Of a stretch of 64,000 nucleotides of DNA, positions 23,081 to 32,353 are shown in pieces. A program made the translations under genes and the position numbers. The notes below the pieces were generated by a model, which did not search any database, had not been told where the DNA came from, and saw nothing but the letters and a program-made list of their open reading frames with translations. The DNA is from Marasmitruncus massiliensis (GTDB lineage: Bacteria > Bacillota > Clostridia > Oscillospirales > Ruminococcaceae). The DNA lies in assembly GCF_900186535.1 (NCBI RefSeq), contig NZ_FYDE01000004.1, forward strand, positions 496,001 to 560,000, in the 5' to 3' direction. The number at the start of each line of letters is the position of its first letter. Position 1 is the first letter of the stretch.

Positions 23081-24409
23081 ATGAAAAAGAAACTGGCACT
23101 TATCCTTGCTGCGATTACGGCACTTTCCGTCACGGCGGGATGTTCCGGTGACAAAGCGTCATCGTCGGCAAGCGAGGCGGCTCCCGCAGCGTCAAGTAAA
23201 GCAGCTTCCGCTGATACGGCGGCATCAGGCGATCCTGTCAAGTTCCTTGTTTATGCCTGCGTATCGGGCGGCACGTCCGAATCGGGCCGTCAGTGCACAC
23301 TCGCGGCTGAAACGGCGCAATGGTACATTAATGAAAAACTCGGCGGTTTCCCATCTTTGGGCGGACGCCCCATCCAAATTGAAGTCCTCGACTCCACATC
23401 CGATGCGGCTACGGCGACTCTGCCGCTTGAACGTGCTCTTTCCGCAGGCGGCTATACGAGCGTTATTGGCAACTCCAACTCGTCCATCGCGCTGACAATG
23501 CTCCCGATACTTGAAAAATACAAGGTGCCCACAGTCACGGGCGCGGCGGCAAACAAGGCTGTTTCTGAACAGGGATGCTCTTTTGTGTTCCAGCCGGCGG
23601 CTACGTCAAGTTCGTTCATTCCCACACAGCTTGATTTCCTCGCCGAATACGCGGATCTCATCGGTAAGGACGTCAAAGACCTGAAACTCGGTCTGCTCTA
23701 TTCCAATGATGCGTGGGGCACAGACCAGTCCAACAATACCCGCACACAGGTCGCGGAGCGCGGACTCAACCTCGTTTCCGACGAAGGCTATGAGGGCAGT
23801 TCGTTTACAGACGCGACACCGCTTATCACCAAGATCCAGAACGCGGGCGTTGATGTTATCCTTCCGAGCGCGTACCCGAACGACCTCAAACTGATCTTTA
23901 CGGCGATGAATACGCTGAACTACCACCCGCTCGTAGTCGGCGGCGGCGCGGCTATGACCTGGCCGTCACTCTATAAAGACCTTGGCGACAACGTAAACGG
24001 GCTCACTTCTGTTGATTCCTGGTGCTGGGACCAGAAGGGCGCAACCGAAAACACCGGCTGGATGGAAATGAACGCCTACTATGAAGAGAAAAATAACGAA
24101 TTCCTTGCAGGTCAGGGCGGACCGACTCTCTTCTCGATTATGCTTGCTTATGAAGCGGTTGAAAACGCGAAATCCGACGATCCCGTCGCGGTTCGCGACG
24201 AGCTTCGCAAGCTCAACAAAGACAACAGCAAATGGTTTGGCGTTATCAACGGCGACGGCGACTTTGATGACACAACAGGTCTTAACACTGGTTCCCGCGC
24301 TATCATCCTGCAATGGCAGAACGGCAAACCCACAAGCATCTATCCGCCGGAATACGCGACAGGCGTAGTGCTTAACCCGGACACAATGAAGCCTTTCACA
24401 TTAAGCTAA
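23081..24409 (+). CDS. Liv-type ABC importer substrate-binding lipoprotein
   Basis: 442 residues from the ATG at 23081, with AAAGGAG upstream. Lipoprotein signal peptide KKKLALILAAITALSVTAGC, then a Ser/Ala-rich linker and a periplasmic-binding-protein type I fold (Peripla_BP_6): SGGTSESGRQCTLAAETAQWYINEKLGG and VIGNSNSSIALTMLPILEKYKVPTVTGAAANKA. Homologues bind branched-chain amino acids, amides, urea or aromatic acids; the neighbours here suggest a carbohydrate-derived ligand. Two permeases and two ATPases follow. Confidence 0.88.
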   Translation: MKKKLALILAAITALSVTAGCSGDKASSSASEAAPAASSKAASADTAASGDPVKFLVYACVSGGTSESGRQCTLAAETAQWYINEKLGGFPSLGGRPIQIEVLDSTSDAATATLPLERALSAGGYTSVIGNSNSSIALTMLPILEKYKVPTVTGAAANKAVSEQGCSFVFQPAATSSSFIPTQLDFLAEYADLIGKDVKDLKLGLLYSNDAWGTDQSNNTRTQVAERGLNLVSDEGYEGSSFTDATPLITKIQNAGVDVILPSAYPNDLKLIFTAMNTLNYHPLVVGGGAAMTWPSLYKDLGDNVNGLTSVDSWCWDQKGATENTGWMEMNAYYEEKNNEFLAGQGGPTLFSIMLAYEAVENAKSDDPVAVRDELRKLNKDNSKWFGVINGDGDFDDTTGLNTGSRAIILQWQNGKPTSIYPPEYATGVVLNPDTMKPFTLS

Positions 24410-24423
24410 AAGTTTAAGCGTTT

Positions 24424-24452
24424 ACGGGCGCGCGCCGCGCGTGCGCGCCCGT
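24424..24452 (+). other. GC-rich hairpin between binding protein and permeases
   Basis: 10-bp perfect stem ACGGGCGCGC / GCGCGCCCGT with a 9-base loop, 15 bases after the stop of the binding protein. Without a T-run it probably stabilises the upstream mRNA or attenuates transcription, which gives binding proteins higher expression in ABC operons. Confidence 0.5.
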
Positions 24453-24520
24453 CCTTAACCCTTCGTCTACGCATCGCGTACTTGGGAAATCACCCCCCGT
24501 AAAGAGGAGAATGATAAAAA

Positions 24521-25396
24521 ATGCTTCAGGTTATAATTAACGGGCTGTTAATCGGCGGGGTTTATTCGCTGGTCGCCGTGGGAATAACGATGATTCACGG
24601 TGTTATGAAAATAGTCAACTTCGCTCAGGGCGATTTTCTGGCTATGGGACTTTATTTTACTTACGCGATGTATTCGCTTATGCCGCAGGGGAGCCTGCCT
24701 TACTGGCTGCTTGTTCCGGTGGGCGCGGCGATGTACCTCGCGGGCTGCATCTTCTTTTCCACCACCATCAGGAAGGTTATCGGCAAGGGCGACAGCAACT
24801 ATATTTTGCTGACGATAGGGCTGTCTTATATTATACAGAACCTTATTCAGCTCATCTTCGGGCCCGACTTCAAGAGTGTGGCGGTATCAGACCAGCTCCG
24901 TAATGGGGCGGTCGCGATCGGGGGCGTGTCGCTTTCCACCGCGAGAATTATCGCGTTTGTCGCGGCGGCGGCGTTTGCCGTGTTCGTCAACTGGTTCCTC
25001 GGCTCAACCGACATCGGCAGGGCAATGAGAGCGACGAGCGAAAACCGCGTCATAGCCGAGTCCCTTGGAATAAAGACGAGCGTCGTCTTTATCACGGCGT
25101 TCGCTATGGGTACTGTATTCGCGGGGATCTCGGGGCTGCTCATCTCACCGATCTTCCTGCTTTCCCCGAAAGTGGGCTCGCAGTTTTCCATCATAGCGAT
25201 GTCCGCGATGGTTCTCGGCGGATTGGGCAACATCAAGGGAGCGCTTGTCGGCGGGCTGATTATCGGGCTGGTTGAATCGCTGACAAGTTCATATGCCGGC
25301 GTGCTTCTGGCTCAGGCGGCAATTAACGCCGTACTGATGCTGGTGCTGATCTTCAGACCGTACGGACTTTTCGGGAAGAAAGGACGTGCGTCGTAA
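24521..25396 (+). CDS. livH: Liv-type ABC permease, LivH-like
   Basis: 291 residues, about eight membrane helices. The N-terminus LQVIINGLLIGGVYSLVAVGITMIHGVMKIVNFAQGDFLAMG is the LivH signature; TDIGRAMRATSENRVIAESLGI is the cytoplasmic EAA-like loop and VLGGLGNIKGALVGGLIIGLVESL is the conserved late block. AGAGGAG precedes the ATG. The stop TAA shares one base with the start of the next gene. Named for family; the substrate is not proven to be an amino acid. Confidence 0.88.
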   Translation: MLQVIINGLLIGGVYSLVAVGITMIHGVMKIVNFAQGDFLAMGLYFTYAMYSLMPQGSLPYWLLVPVGAAMYLAGCIFFSTTIRKVIGKGDSNYILLTIGLSYIIQNLIQLIFGPDFKSVAVSDQLRNGAVAIGGVSLSTARIIAFVAAAAFAVFVNWFLGSTDIGRAMRATSENRVIAESLGIKTSVVFITAFAMGTVFAGISGLLISPIFLLSPKVGSQFSIIAMSAMVLGGLGNIKGALVGGLIIGLVESLTSSYAGVLLAQAAINAVLMLVLIFRPYGLFGKKGRAS

Positions 25397-26448
25397 TGAT
25401 TAAGGATATTTTTAGCCCGGCAAGTATCAAAAAACATCCCATTGCGCTGATATTTATCGTAGCATGCCTGATTTTCCCGTTTGTGATAAGCAGGACTTAT
25501 TTTACGCGCGTGCTTATGGAGGTCTTCTTCTTTGCCGCACTCGGCAACGCCTGGAATATCATCGGCGGATACGGCAAGCAGACATCATGGGCTTCGTCGA
25601 CTTTCTTCTCAATCGGCGCGTATACCACCATCATACTGTTTGCCGGTTCGGGGCAGGCGGGCGGGAAGATTATCCCCGCGCTTGGCGTTTCCCCCTGGAT
25701 AAGCGTATGGCTCGGAATCGCGATTGCCGTTTTGTTCGCCGTAATCATCGGCTGGCCGTGCTTCAGGCTTCGCGGAGTGTTCTTCTCCATAGCGACCATC
25801 GCCTGCACGACAATCTGGCGGCAGCTGTTGATTTACTATGAGCGTTTCACAGGCGGGTCGCTCGGACTTACTTTCAAAATTCGCAGCGGCAATACGCTTT
25901 GGGGGCTGCATTTCGACACGGATTTGCCTTACTATTTCGTGGCGTTCGTGTGGATGATTATCACCACGCTCATTATCGTGTATATTGACAGCCACAAACT
26001 CGGGTATTATCTGAGGGCTATTTGTGAAGATCAGGACGCGGCGGAATCACTGGGAATGAAATCGCAGAACGTCAAACTGCAGGCGTTCATTATAAGTTCT
26101 GCGATGATGGCGTTTACAGGAATGCTCTACGTTTTCAAGACAGGCTTTGCCGATCCGAATACGCTGGCGTCGCAGGATATGTCCGTGCGTATCGGCATCG
26201 TGGCAATTCTCGGCGGTATGGGCACAATCTGGGGGCCGACGGTCGGCGCGCTTATCACGATACCCCTGCTGGAACTCTCCAATGCCTATTTGCAGGACTT
26301 CGGTGGCGGCGGCGCGGGCTGGGCGCTTTACGGTTTGCTCATCGTGATTATGGTTCTGTTCAAGCCGAACGGTATCGTTTCGCTTGTTGACGACATCAAG
26401 GCGAAGTTCCTCGCCAAAAAGGCGGTCGGGGGTGACAATGTTGCCTGA
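25396..26448 (+). CDS. livM: Liv-type ABC permease, LivM-like
   Basis: 350 residues, about ten membrane helices. [60 protein letters not shown] and [18 protein letters not shown] are the LivM blocks. It partners LivH in the membrane channel. It overlaps livH by one base and the ATPase gene by 11 bases, so all are translationally coupled. Confidence 0.88.
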   Translation: MIKDIFSPASIKKHPIALIFIVACLIFPFVISRTYFTRVLMEVFFFAALGNAWNIIGGYGKQTSWASSTFFSIGAYTTIILFAGSGQAGGKIIPALGVSPWISVWLGIAIAVLFAVIIGWPCFRLRGVFFSIATIACTTIWRQLLIYYERFTGGSLGLTFKIRSGNTLWGLHFDTDLPYYFVAFVWMIITTLIIVYIDSHKLGYYLRAICEDQDAAESLGMKSQNVKLQAFIISSAMMAFTGMLYVFKTGFADPNTLASQDMSVRIGIVAILGGMGTIWGPTVGALITIPLLELSNAYLQDFGGGGAGWALYGLLIVIMVLFKPNGIVSLVDDIKAKFLAKKAVGGDNVA

Positions 26449-27190
26449 TAACTGTAAAAAGATCATCGAACTGAAAAACGTGGATAAGTCTTTTGGGGGC
26501 GTACACGCCATCAACAATTTGAGTTTCTCCGTATACGAGGGCGAAATTCTCGGGCTTATCGGACCGAACGGCTGTGGCAAAAGTACGTCCGTCAACCTTA
26601 TGACAGGCGTTTATATTCACGATAAAGGCGAAATCATCTATTACAACGCCGACGGCGGGGCTGTCGCGCTCAAAGAGCAGTCCGTGCCGGACAGGGCGAA
26701 ACTGGGTATGGGGAGAACTTTCCAGACCCCCAAACCTTTCGCGGATTTGACCGTGTTTGAAAACATTTATACGATCGCTATGCTGTATAACCGTACGCTC
26801 AAAGAGGCGTATAAGGCAGCGGAAGAGATTGTGAAGTTTGTGCAGCTCGACGACATCGCGGAGCAGAAATGTACCAAGCTGCCCATCGAAAAGCGCAAGT
26901 GGCTTGATATGGCGCGCGTGCTTGCGACACGCCCGCGAATCCTGATGCTGGACGAGTGCCTCGCGGGGCTTACCCCGAGCGAGATGGAAACAAGCCTTGA
27001 TATGGTCCGCAAAATCAACAAGCAGGGCATAACGGTTCTATTTATCGAGCACGTTATGTCCGCCGTGACCAAACTGTGTAACCGCGTGGTCGTTATGGAG
27101 GAAGGTCACTTTATGACAGAGGGCGATCCCCTTGAAGTGATGAAAAAGCCTGAAGTGATCAGAGCGTACTTAGGGGAGGATTACAAATGA
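26438..27190 (+). CDS. livG: Liv-type ABC ATPase, LivG-like, with altered signature motif
   Basis: 250 residues from the ATG at 26438, inside the end of livM. Walker [10 protein letters not shown] (42-50), Q-loop near FQTPKP (95-100), Walker B ILMLDE (168-173) and switch histidine H205 are all present. The ABC signature LSxGQ is replaced by [14 protein letters not shown] (147-160). The downstream partner (27272-27982) has a perfect signature, so the dimer would have one normal and one altered ATP site. Start codon choice is supported by GGGGGTGAC just upstream. Confidence 0.88.
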   Translation: MLPDNCKKIIELKNVDKSFGGVHAINNLSFSVYEGEILGLIGPNGCGKSTSVNLMTGVYIHDKGEIIYYNADGGAVALKEQSVPDRAKLGMGRTFQTPKPFADLTVFENIYTIAMLYNRTLKEAYKAAEEIVKFVQLDDIAEQKCTKLPIEKRKWLDMARVLATRPRILMLDECLAGLTPSEMETSLDMVRKINKQGITVLFIEHVMSAVTKLCNRVVVMEEGHFMTEGDPLEVMKKPEVIRAYLGEDYK

Positions 27191-27271
27191 GGATACGGGA
27201 TTTGATGTTTCGGGGACTGGGGACAGTGAGGGATCATGTGAGAATTCCGGGGAAGATGGGGTGGACTGTAT

Positions 27272-27982
27272 ATGGAGATGCTTAAACTCGAAAAGGTCTG
27301 CGCTGGTTACGGCGACCTGAAAATTCTCTTTGACATCAGCCTTTCGGTAAACGAGGGTGAAGTTGTGGCGCTTGTCGGCTCAAACGGCGCGGGCAAAACA
27401 ACAATCCTCCGCACAATATCGGGCGAAGTAAAAATTCAGTCGGGCTCAATTTCCTGGTTCGGCGGCGACCTCGCGTCAAGGCCCGCCCATTCCCGCGCCG
27501 AGATGGGCATCGCCCACATCCCGCAGGGGCGCGGAATCCTCAGCAGCCTTTCCATAATGGATAACCTGATTCTTGGCTCTTACACAAAGCGCACAAAGTC
27601 AAAACGGCAGGAACTGCTGAAAACGGTTTTCGACACATTCCCGATTCTCAAAGAGAGGGAAAGCTACCCTGCCGGTACGCTGTCGGGCGGCCAGCAGCAG
27701 ATGCTTGCCATCGGGCGTGCGATGATGATGGAACCGCAGCTTCTCATCCTCGACGAGCCGTCGCTCGGGCTCGCGCCTATCGTCGTGGACGAGGTGTTCC
27801 ATATCCTGAAAAAAATGAAAGAAAACGGTTCGTCAATGCTTATCATCGAGCAGAATCTCGTCAAGGCGCTGCAAATTGCCGACAGAGGTTATGTCCTTGA
27901 AACAGGCAAAGTCGTAATGGCCGACAAGAGCGCGGAACTGCTCGCCAACCCCGATATACGCAAAGCGTATTTGGGAATTTGA
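27272..27982 (+). CDS. livF: Liv-type ABC ATPase, LivF-like
   Basis: 236 residues. Walker A GSNGAGKTT, Q-loop HIPQGRG, signature LSGGQQQM, Walker B LLILDEPSLGLAP and H-loop EQN are all present in family order. LivF normally ends with AYLGI-like residues, as here (RKAYLGI). An 81-base non-coding gap separates it from livG. Gene-dense context implies it is in the same operon. Confidence 0.9.
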   Translation: MEMLKLEKVCAGYGDLKILFDISLSVNEGEVVALVGSNGAGKTTILRTISGEVKIQSGSISWFGGDLASRPAHSRAEMGIAHIPQGRGILSSLSIMDNLILGSYTKRTKSKRQELLKTVFDTFPILKERESYPAGTLSGGQQQMLAIGRAMMMEPQLLILDEPSLGLAPIVVDEVFHILKKMKENGSSMLIIEQNLVKALQIADRGYVLETGKVVMADKSAELLANPDIRKAYLGI

Positions 27983-28048
27983 TCATTGATAGTTGTCAGT
28001 ATATGAGCCGCTTTGCGGCGGATTGTATTGGCGAAACGGAGGCAGATT

Positions 28049-28357
28049 CTGAAAGCGTTAGTATACAAGGTCCCCAATCGCCGCGCTGAAACCCGGAGGA
28101 ACCTGCGTATGGATAGGCAACAGCGCGAAAAACGTCGAGGTCAATATGCAGAGCGTGGTTACGCGCGCGCTTAACGTCAAGGGAACGTACATTTACTCGC
28201 ACTCGGAATTCGGAGAGGCAATCGAGTTTATACGCGACACAAGCCCGATCTTTCCGCGCTTATTTCCCGCGAGGTTTCCCTTGACGAAGCCCCCGGAATG
28301 TTCAGGGAACTTGCGGAGCACACGGAAAGATATCTCAAATGTGTGGTTAAATTTTAA
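28049..28357 (+). pseudogene. Zinc-type (MDR) alcohol dehydrogenase remnant
   Basis: GGAGG (28038-28042) is followed after 6 bases by CTG and codons reading KALVYKVPN, the usual N-terminus of MDR dehydrogenases (normally MKALVY). The sequence then jumps directly, in another frame, to the C-terminal part ALKPGGTCVWIGNSAKNVEVNMQ and TYIYSHSEFGEAIEFI, and after about 28250 shifts frame again to ISREVSLDEAPGMFRELAEHTERYLK, stop at 28355. Roughly 200 or more codons with the zinc and NAD sites are gone. It lies between the importer and the transketolase genes and was probably once a step of the same pathway. The rest of 27983-28470 shows no other gene. Confidence 0.75.
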
Positions 28358-28470
28358 TTGGTCTCGCGGCGGTGTTCGATCACCCGCATGAAATAACTGC
28401 GAAATTTATATTACGGGTCTGCGGCAAAATTACGCCGCGGGCGTGAAATCTGAAACGGAGGTCGATTTTT

Positions 28471-29298
28471 ATGGCCTATCCAAAGGAATTATTGGATAGC
28501 ATCAAAGCAAAGGCGCAGACTTTACGCCGCGACGTGGTAATCAGTATGGGAGTGGGTCACGCGGGGCATCTCGGCGGCTCGGGCTCTTCTGCAGACATTG
28601 TCGCGGCTTTGTATTTTCACAAGATGAACCATGACCCCAAAAACCCGAAGAAACCCGACCGCGACCGTTTTCTGCTCAGCAAAGGGCACGCGGCGATCCT
28701 GCAATATTCGGCGCTTGCCGAGGCGGGATATTTCCCTGTTAATGAGCTGAAGCACACCAAGGAAATCGGCGCAATGCTGCAAGGGCACCCCGATGTCCGC
28801 AAAACTCCCGGAATTGAGGCCGGCACAGGCTCTCTCGGGCAGGGGCTTTCCATCGGGCTTGGTATGGCAATCGGACTGAAAGAGGACAAAATTCCCGCGA
28901 AAGTCTATGTAATCTGCGGCGACGGCGAAATTGCCGAGGGCCAGATATGGGAAGCGGCTATGGCGGCGAAGGTTTTCAAAGCGGATAACCTTGTGGCGAT
29001 AGTAGACCAGAACACATTGCAGGCGCAGGGCAAGGTCTGCGACCGCTTTGACACAAACCCCCTGCCTGAAAAATGGAAAGCTTTCGGCTGGAATGTCATC
29101 GAGATAGACGGGCACAACATCGCGGAAATCCTTACCGCGCTCGACGCCGCCGACGAAGTCAAAGGCCAGCCGACGGTGATTATCGCACACACAATCAAAG
29201 GCAAAGGTATCAGCTTTGCCGAGGGTGTCGTAGGATTTCATAACGGCATTCTGACGGATGAAACATACCAAAAGGCTCTTGACGAGCTTGAAGCGTAA
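28471..29298 (+). CDS. Transketolase, N-terminal (TPP-binding) subunit
   Basis: 275 residues. GHAGHLGGSGSSADIVAALYF, then RDRFLLSKGHAAILQYSALAE, and the thiamine-diphosphate motif GDGEIAEGQIWEAAMAA ending in VDQN (about 150-183) define the N-terminal transketolase half. GGAGG is upstream of the ATG. It pairs with the C-terminal subunit that starts 13 bases later. Split transketolases in catabolic clusters often act on unusual ketoses rather than the pentose-phosphate pathway. Confidence 0.9.
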   Translation: MAYPKELLDSIKAKAQTLRRDVVISMGVGHAGHLGGSGSSADIVAALYFHKMNHDPKNPKKPDRDRFLLSKGHAAILQYSALAEAGYFPVNELKHTKEIGAMLQGHPDVRKTPGIEAGTGSLGQGLSIGLGMAIGLKEDKIPAKVYVICGDGEIAEGQIWEAAMAAKVFKADNLVAIVDQNTLQAQGKVCDRFDTNPLPEKWKAFGWNVIEIDGHNIAEILTALDAADEVKGQPTVIIAHTIKGKGISFAEGVVGFHNGILTDETYQKALDELEA

Positions 29299-29311
29299 GG
29301 GGGGCTTGACA

Positions 29312-30235
29312 ATGGGCTATGTAAACCAAAGAATGGCATACGGCGAAACGCTTGTGGCGCTCGGTGAAAAAAATAGAAATATTTTCGTGCTTGACGCTGA
29401 TCTGGGCGGCTCTACGATGGGCAAACTTTTTGAGCTTAAATATCCGAAACGCCACCTTGAAATGGGGATCGCGGAAGCAAATATGACCTCTGTCGCAGCG
29501 GGGCTTGCCCAGACGGGCAAGATTCCTTTCATCAATACCTTCGCCGTATTCGCGGCGGGACGCGCCTATGACCAGATTCGCCAGACAATCGCGATAGGCA
29601 AGCTCAATGTAAAAATCGTCGGCTCGTCCGCGGGGCTTTCCGATTTCGGCGACGGCGCGACACACCAGAGCGTCGAGGATATGGCGATTATGCGGGCCAT
29701 TCCGAATATGGTTGTAATCAACCCCGCCGACGCCAACGAAACGGTAGAGGCGACAAAGGCGATAGCGGATTACGACGGCCCCGTCTATCTGCGTGTTAAC
29801 CGCAACGATTACGATAATGTCACCCCCGAGGGCAAACCGTTCAAAATTGGCGAGCCGTCTGTGCTCAAAGAGGGCGGAGATGTTGTTGTGTTTGCGACGG
29901 GTTATGCGGTGAGCCTTGCCCTCGCGGCGGCGGAAGCGCTTGAAGGCAAAGTTTCCGTTAAAGTTGTCAACGTCAGCACAATTAAACCGCTTAACAACGA
30001 GAAAATCATCGCGCTTGCCGCCGATTGCGAAGCCGTTGTCACAGCGGAGGAGCACAGTGTCGTCGGCGGACTGGGCGGCGCGGTCGCGGAAGCGCTGCGT
30101 AAATCACGCAAGCCGATTGAGTTTGTCGGCGTTGAGGATACATTTGGTTGCAGCGCGCACAATTACAATGAGCTGCTCGAACATTTCGGCATTACGAAAG
30201 ACCACATTGTCAAGGCGGTTTTGTCGGTGAAATAG
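29312..30235 (+). CDS. Transketolase, C-terminal (pyrimidine-binding) subunit
   Basis: 307 residues from the ATG at 29312 (AAGGGGGGC upstream); an earlier in-frame ATG lies inside the previous gene and is rejected. It has the pyrimidine domain with the catalytic glutamate (RHLEMGIAEANM) and SSAGLSDFGDGATHQSVEDMAIMRAIPNM, then the C-terminal domain (VVTAEEHSVVGGLGGAVAEAL). It forms a heterotetramer with the preceding subunit. The glutamate and phosphate-region motifs are intact. Confidence 0.9.
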   Translation: MGYVNQRMAYGETLVALGEKNRNIFVLDADLGGSTMGKLFELKYPKRHLEMGIAEANMTSVAAGLAQTGKIPFINTFAVFAAGRAYDQIRQTIAIGKLNVKIVGSSAGLSDFGDGATHQSVEDMAIMRAIPNMVVINPADANETVEATKAIADYDGPVYLRVNRNDYDNVTPEGKPFKIGEPSVLKEGGDVVVFATGYAVSLALAAAEALEGKVSVKVVNVSTIKPLNNEKIIALAADCEAVVTAEEHSVVGGLGGAVAEALRKSRKPIEFVGVEDTFGCSAHNYNELLEHFGITKDHIVKAVLSVK

Positions 30236-30305
30236 ATGACCGGCAACGGCGTCAACTGAAAGGGATTCAAAAGGGACAATGCCCTTTTACGGAGGTTTAT
30301 GTTAT

Positions 30306-31190
30306 ATGAAAATTGGATTTATCGGGCTTGGAATCATGGGCAAGCCTATGGCAAAAAACCTGCTCAAAGCGGGATATGACTTGACCGTGTTCGACGTTGT
30401 GAAAGCAAATGTTGACGATGTTGTCGCCGCCGGGGCCAAAGCTGGCGCATCCGCGAAAGACGTGGCCGCTGTTTGTGATGTCGTGATCACGATGCTGCCA
30501 AACTCCCCGCACGTCAAAACGGTAGTCTGCGGCGCTGGCGGCGTTCTCGAAGGTGCGAAATCCGGGCTTATTCTGATCGATATGTCCTCTATCGCCCCGC
30601 TTGCTTCAATTGAGGTTGAAAAAGCCTGTGCCGAAAAAGGCGTCAAAATGATTGACGCGCCTGTTTCCGGCGGCGAACCCAAGGCAATCGACGGAACGCT
30701 CGCCATTATGGCGGGGGGGGACAGGGCAGTACTTGAAAGCGTCAAACCCATACTTTCCCAAATGGGATCAAGCGTTGTATATTGTGGAGAAATCGGCGCG
30801 GGCAATACGACAAAGCTCGCCAACCAGATTATAGTCGCTGTGAATATCGCGGCTGTCGCGGAAGCGTATACCCTTGCCCAAAAAGCGGGCGTAGACCCTG
30901 CTCTCGTCTTTGACGCGATTAAAGGCGGGCTTGCCGGTTCAACCGTTATGAACGCCAAATCCCCGATGATGCTTGATGGCAACTTCAAACCGGGTTTCAA
31001 AATCGATCTGCATATCAAAGACCTCGGCAACGCGCTTGATACGGGTCACGGCGTAGGTTCGCCGCTGCCGCTCACCGCGTCCGTTATGGAAATGATGCAG
31101 ACTCTGCGTGCCGACGGCTGCGGTCAGGATGACCACAGCGCGCTCGCGAAATATTACGCGAAAGTGTCTGGAACAAAAATTGGCAAATAA
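30306..31190 (+). CDS. Beta-hydroxyacid dehydrogenase, tartronate-semialdehyde-reductase-like
   Basis: 294 residues from the ATG at 30306 (GGAGG upstream). NAD(P) motif GLGIMGKPMAKNL, substrate loop DAPVSGGEPKAIDGTLAIMAGG and catalytic lysine in GAGNTTKLANQ, then LHIKDLGNALDTG, all follow the 3-hydroxyisobutyrate/2-hydroxy-3-oxopropionate reductase family. It probably interconverts a 3-hydroxy acid and a semialdehyde, for example tartronate semialdehyde to glycerate. Position behind transketolase genes supports a sugar-acid pathway. Confidence 0.85.
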   Translation: MKIGFIGLGIMGKPMAKNLLKAGYDLTVFDVVKANVDDVVAAGAKAGASAKDVAAVCDVVITMLPNSPHVKTVVCGAGGVLEGAKSGLILIDMSSIAPLASIEVEKACAEKGVKMIDAPVSGGEPKAIDGTLAIMAGGDRAVLESVKPILSQMGSSVVYCGEIGAGNTTKLANQIIVAVNIAAVAEAYTLAQKAGVDPALVFDAIKGGLAGSTVMNAKSPMMLDGNFKPGFKIDLHIKDLGNALDTGHGVGSPLPLTASVMEMMQTLRADGCGQDDHSALAKYYAKVSGTKIGK

Positions 31191-31260
31191 AAAACAACAA
31201 GAGGCTATTACACACGGAGACGGCTTTGGCGGCTGTCCCCGTTCAGGGGAGGAATATATC

Positions 31261-32070
31261 ATGGGTATAGCTGAAAATTTGCTCAAACTGTTTTCACTTG
31301 AAGGGAAAACAGTCCTGTTCACGGGAGCGGGCGGCGGTATCGGCGGGGAACTTGCCTCGACGCTGGCGGGGGCGGGCGCGTCCGTCGCGCTGTGCGATAT
31401 AAACGCCGACGCTTTGGGCAAGCGCAAAAAACTCATTGAAGACGCGGGCGGCAAAGCGTCGGCCGTTATTCTTGACGTTACAAAGCGCGAGAGCATTGAC
31501 ATAGCGGTAAAGGCTGTCGTAGCTGAATACGGGAAAATAGATATTCTCGTAAACTGTGCGGGAATCAACAAACGCGAAGGACTTGCCGACGTTGACGAAG
31601 CCACCTACGACAAAATTATGGCGATCAACCTTAAAGGTGCGTTTTTTGTTTCGCAGGCTGTCGCGCCTTATATGAAAGAGAAAAAGTACGGAAGCATCAT
31701 CAACATCGGTTCGCATAATACGGGACCTATCCTAGGCGGGTGTTCCGTTTACGGCGCGACAAAATGCGGGCTTCTTTCGCTGACGCGTTCTATGGCGGTA
31801 GAATGGGCGAAATACAATATCCGCGCCAACTGCATCAGCCCCGGGCATATCAAAACGGACCTTACAACCGTGACCTGGGCGCACCCGACGCGCAGCAAGT
31901 ACCTTCTCGACCGCATTGCGCTTAATCGCCCCGGCTATCCTGAGGACATTTCGGGCGTGTGTCTGCTCCTTGCCTCGGACGCTTCATCCTATATCACCGG
32001 CTGTGAATACCGCGTTGACGGCGGTTGCGTCTGCGGCGGTCAGCCGTGGGATTATGACACAAACTTTTAA
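31261..32070 (+). CDS. SDR-family oxidoreductase (gluconate-5-dehydrogenase-like)
   Basis: 269 residues from the ATG at 31261 (GGGGAGG upstream). Rossmann motif TGAGGGIGG, NCAG loop (LVNCAGINKRE), catalytic set S...YGATK (GSHNTGPILGGCSVYGATKCG), and ISPGHIKTDLT. The C-terminus (CEYRVDGGCVCGG) is that of KduD/gluconate-5-dehydrogenase-type SDRs. It most likely oxidises or reduces a keto-sugar acid or polyol. It is the last gene of the island. Confidence 0.87.
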   Translation: MGIAENLLKLFSLEGKTVLFTGAGGGIGGELASTLAGAGASVALCDINADALGKRKKLIEDAGGKASAVILDVTKRESIDIAVKAVVAEYGKIDILVNCAGINKREGLADVDEATYDKIMAINLKGAFFVSQAVAPYMKEKKYGSIINIGSHNTGPILGGCSVYGATKCGLLSLTRSMAVEWAKYNIRANCISPGHIKTDLTTVTWAHPTRSKYLLDRIALNRPGYPEDISGVCLLLASDASSYITGCEYRVDGGCVCGGQPWDYDTNF

Positions 32071-32197
32071 CCGTTCGGGATTAAGAGCGGTTACGAGCAT
32101 TCAGATCAGGGAATCTGTTGTTCTTTCGTAGGGGCAGGTTTTATCGCCTTCGGTAAAACTGTTGGTTGCGATCATGTTTTATGTGATAACAAAATGG

Positions 32198-32237
32198 CAG
32201 CAAGAAGCGGTGGTAATGTTACCACCGCTTCTTGCTG
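32198..32237. terminator. Long perfect hairpin after the island
   Basis: 19-bp perfect stem (arms 32198-32216 and 32219-32237) with a 2-base loop, followed by TAAAAATAA on the + strand and by CCATTTTGTT on the - strand. It is the probable end of the transketolase operon; the T-run is better on the - strand. Confidence 0.55.
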
Positions 32238-32301
32238 TAAAAATAACTACCGGGAAAAATCTATTATGGGGAGAAACGAGCAGAGAGAGGAAACCTATTG
32301 A

Positions 32302-32330
32302 TTGCACAGTTCTTATCAATCGGTTATACT
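32302..32330 (+). promoter_or_regulatory. Promoter of the antitoxin gene
   Basis: TTGCAC (32302-32307) and TATACT (32325-32330), 17-base spacer. A 6-bp inverted repeat ATTGAT/ATCAAT brackets the -35 region and could be an autoregulatory site. Confidence 0.55.
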
Positions 32331-32353
32331 AGAAACCAAGGAGGTGTTTTCAA

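Noticed and set aside
29210-30055. 281-codon - strand frame opposite the transketolase C-terminal subunit
   Set aside because: Antisense shadow caused by GC-rich codon bias in that gene.
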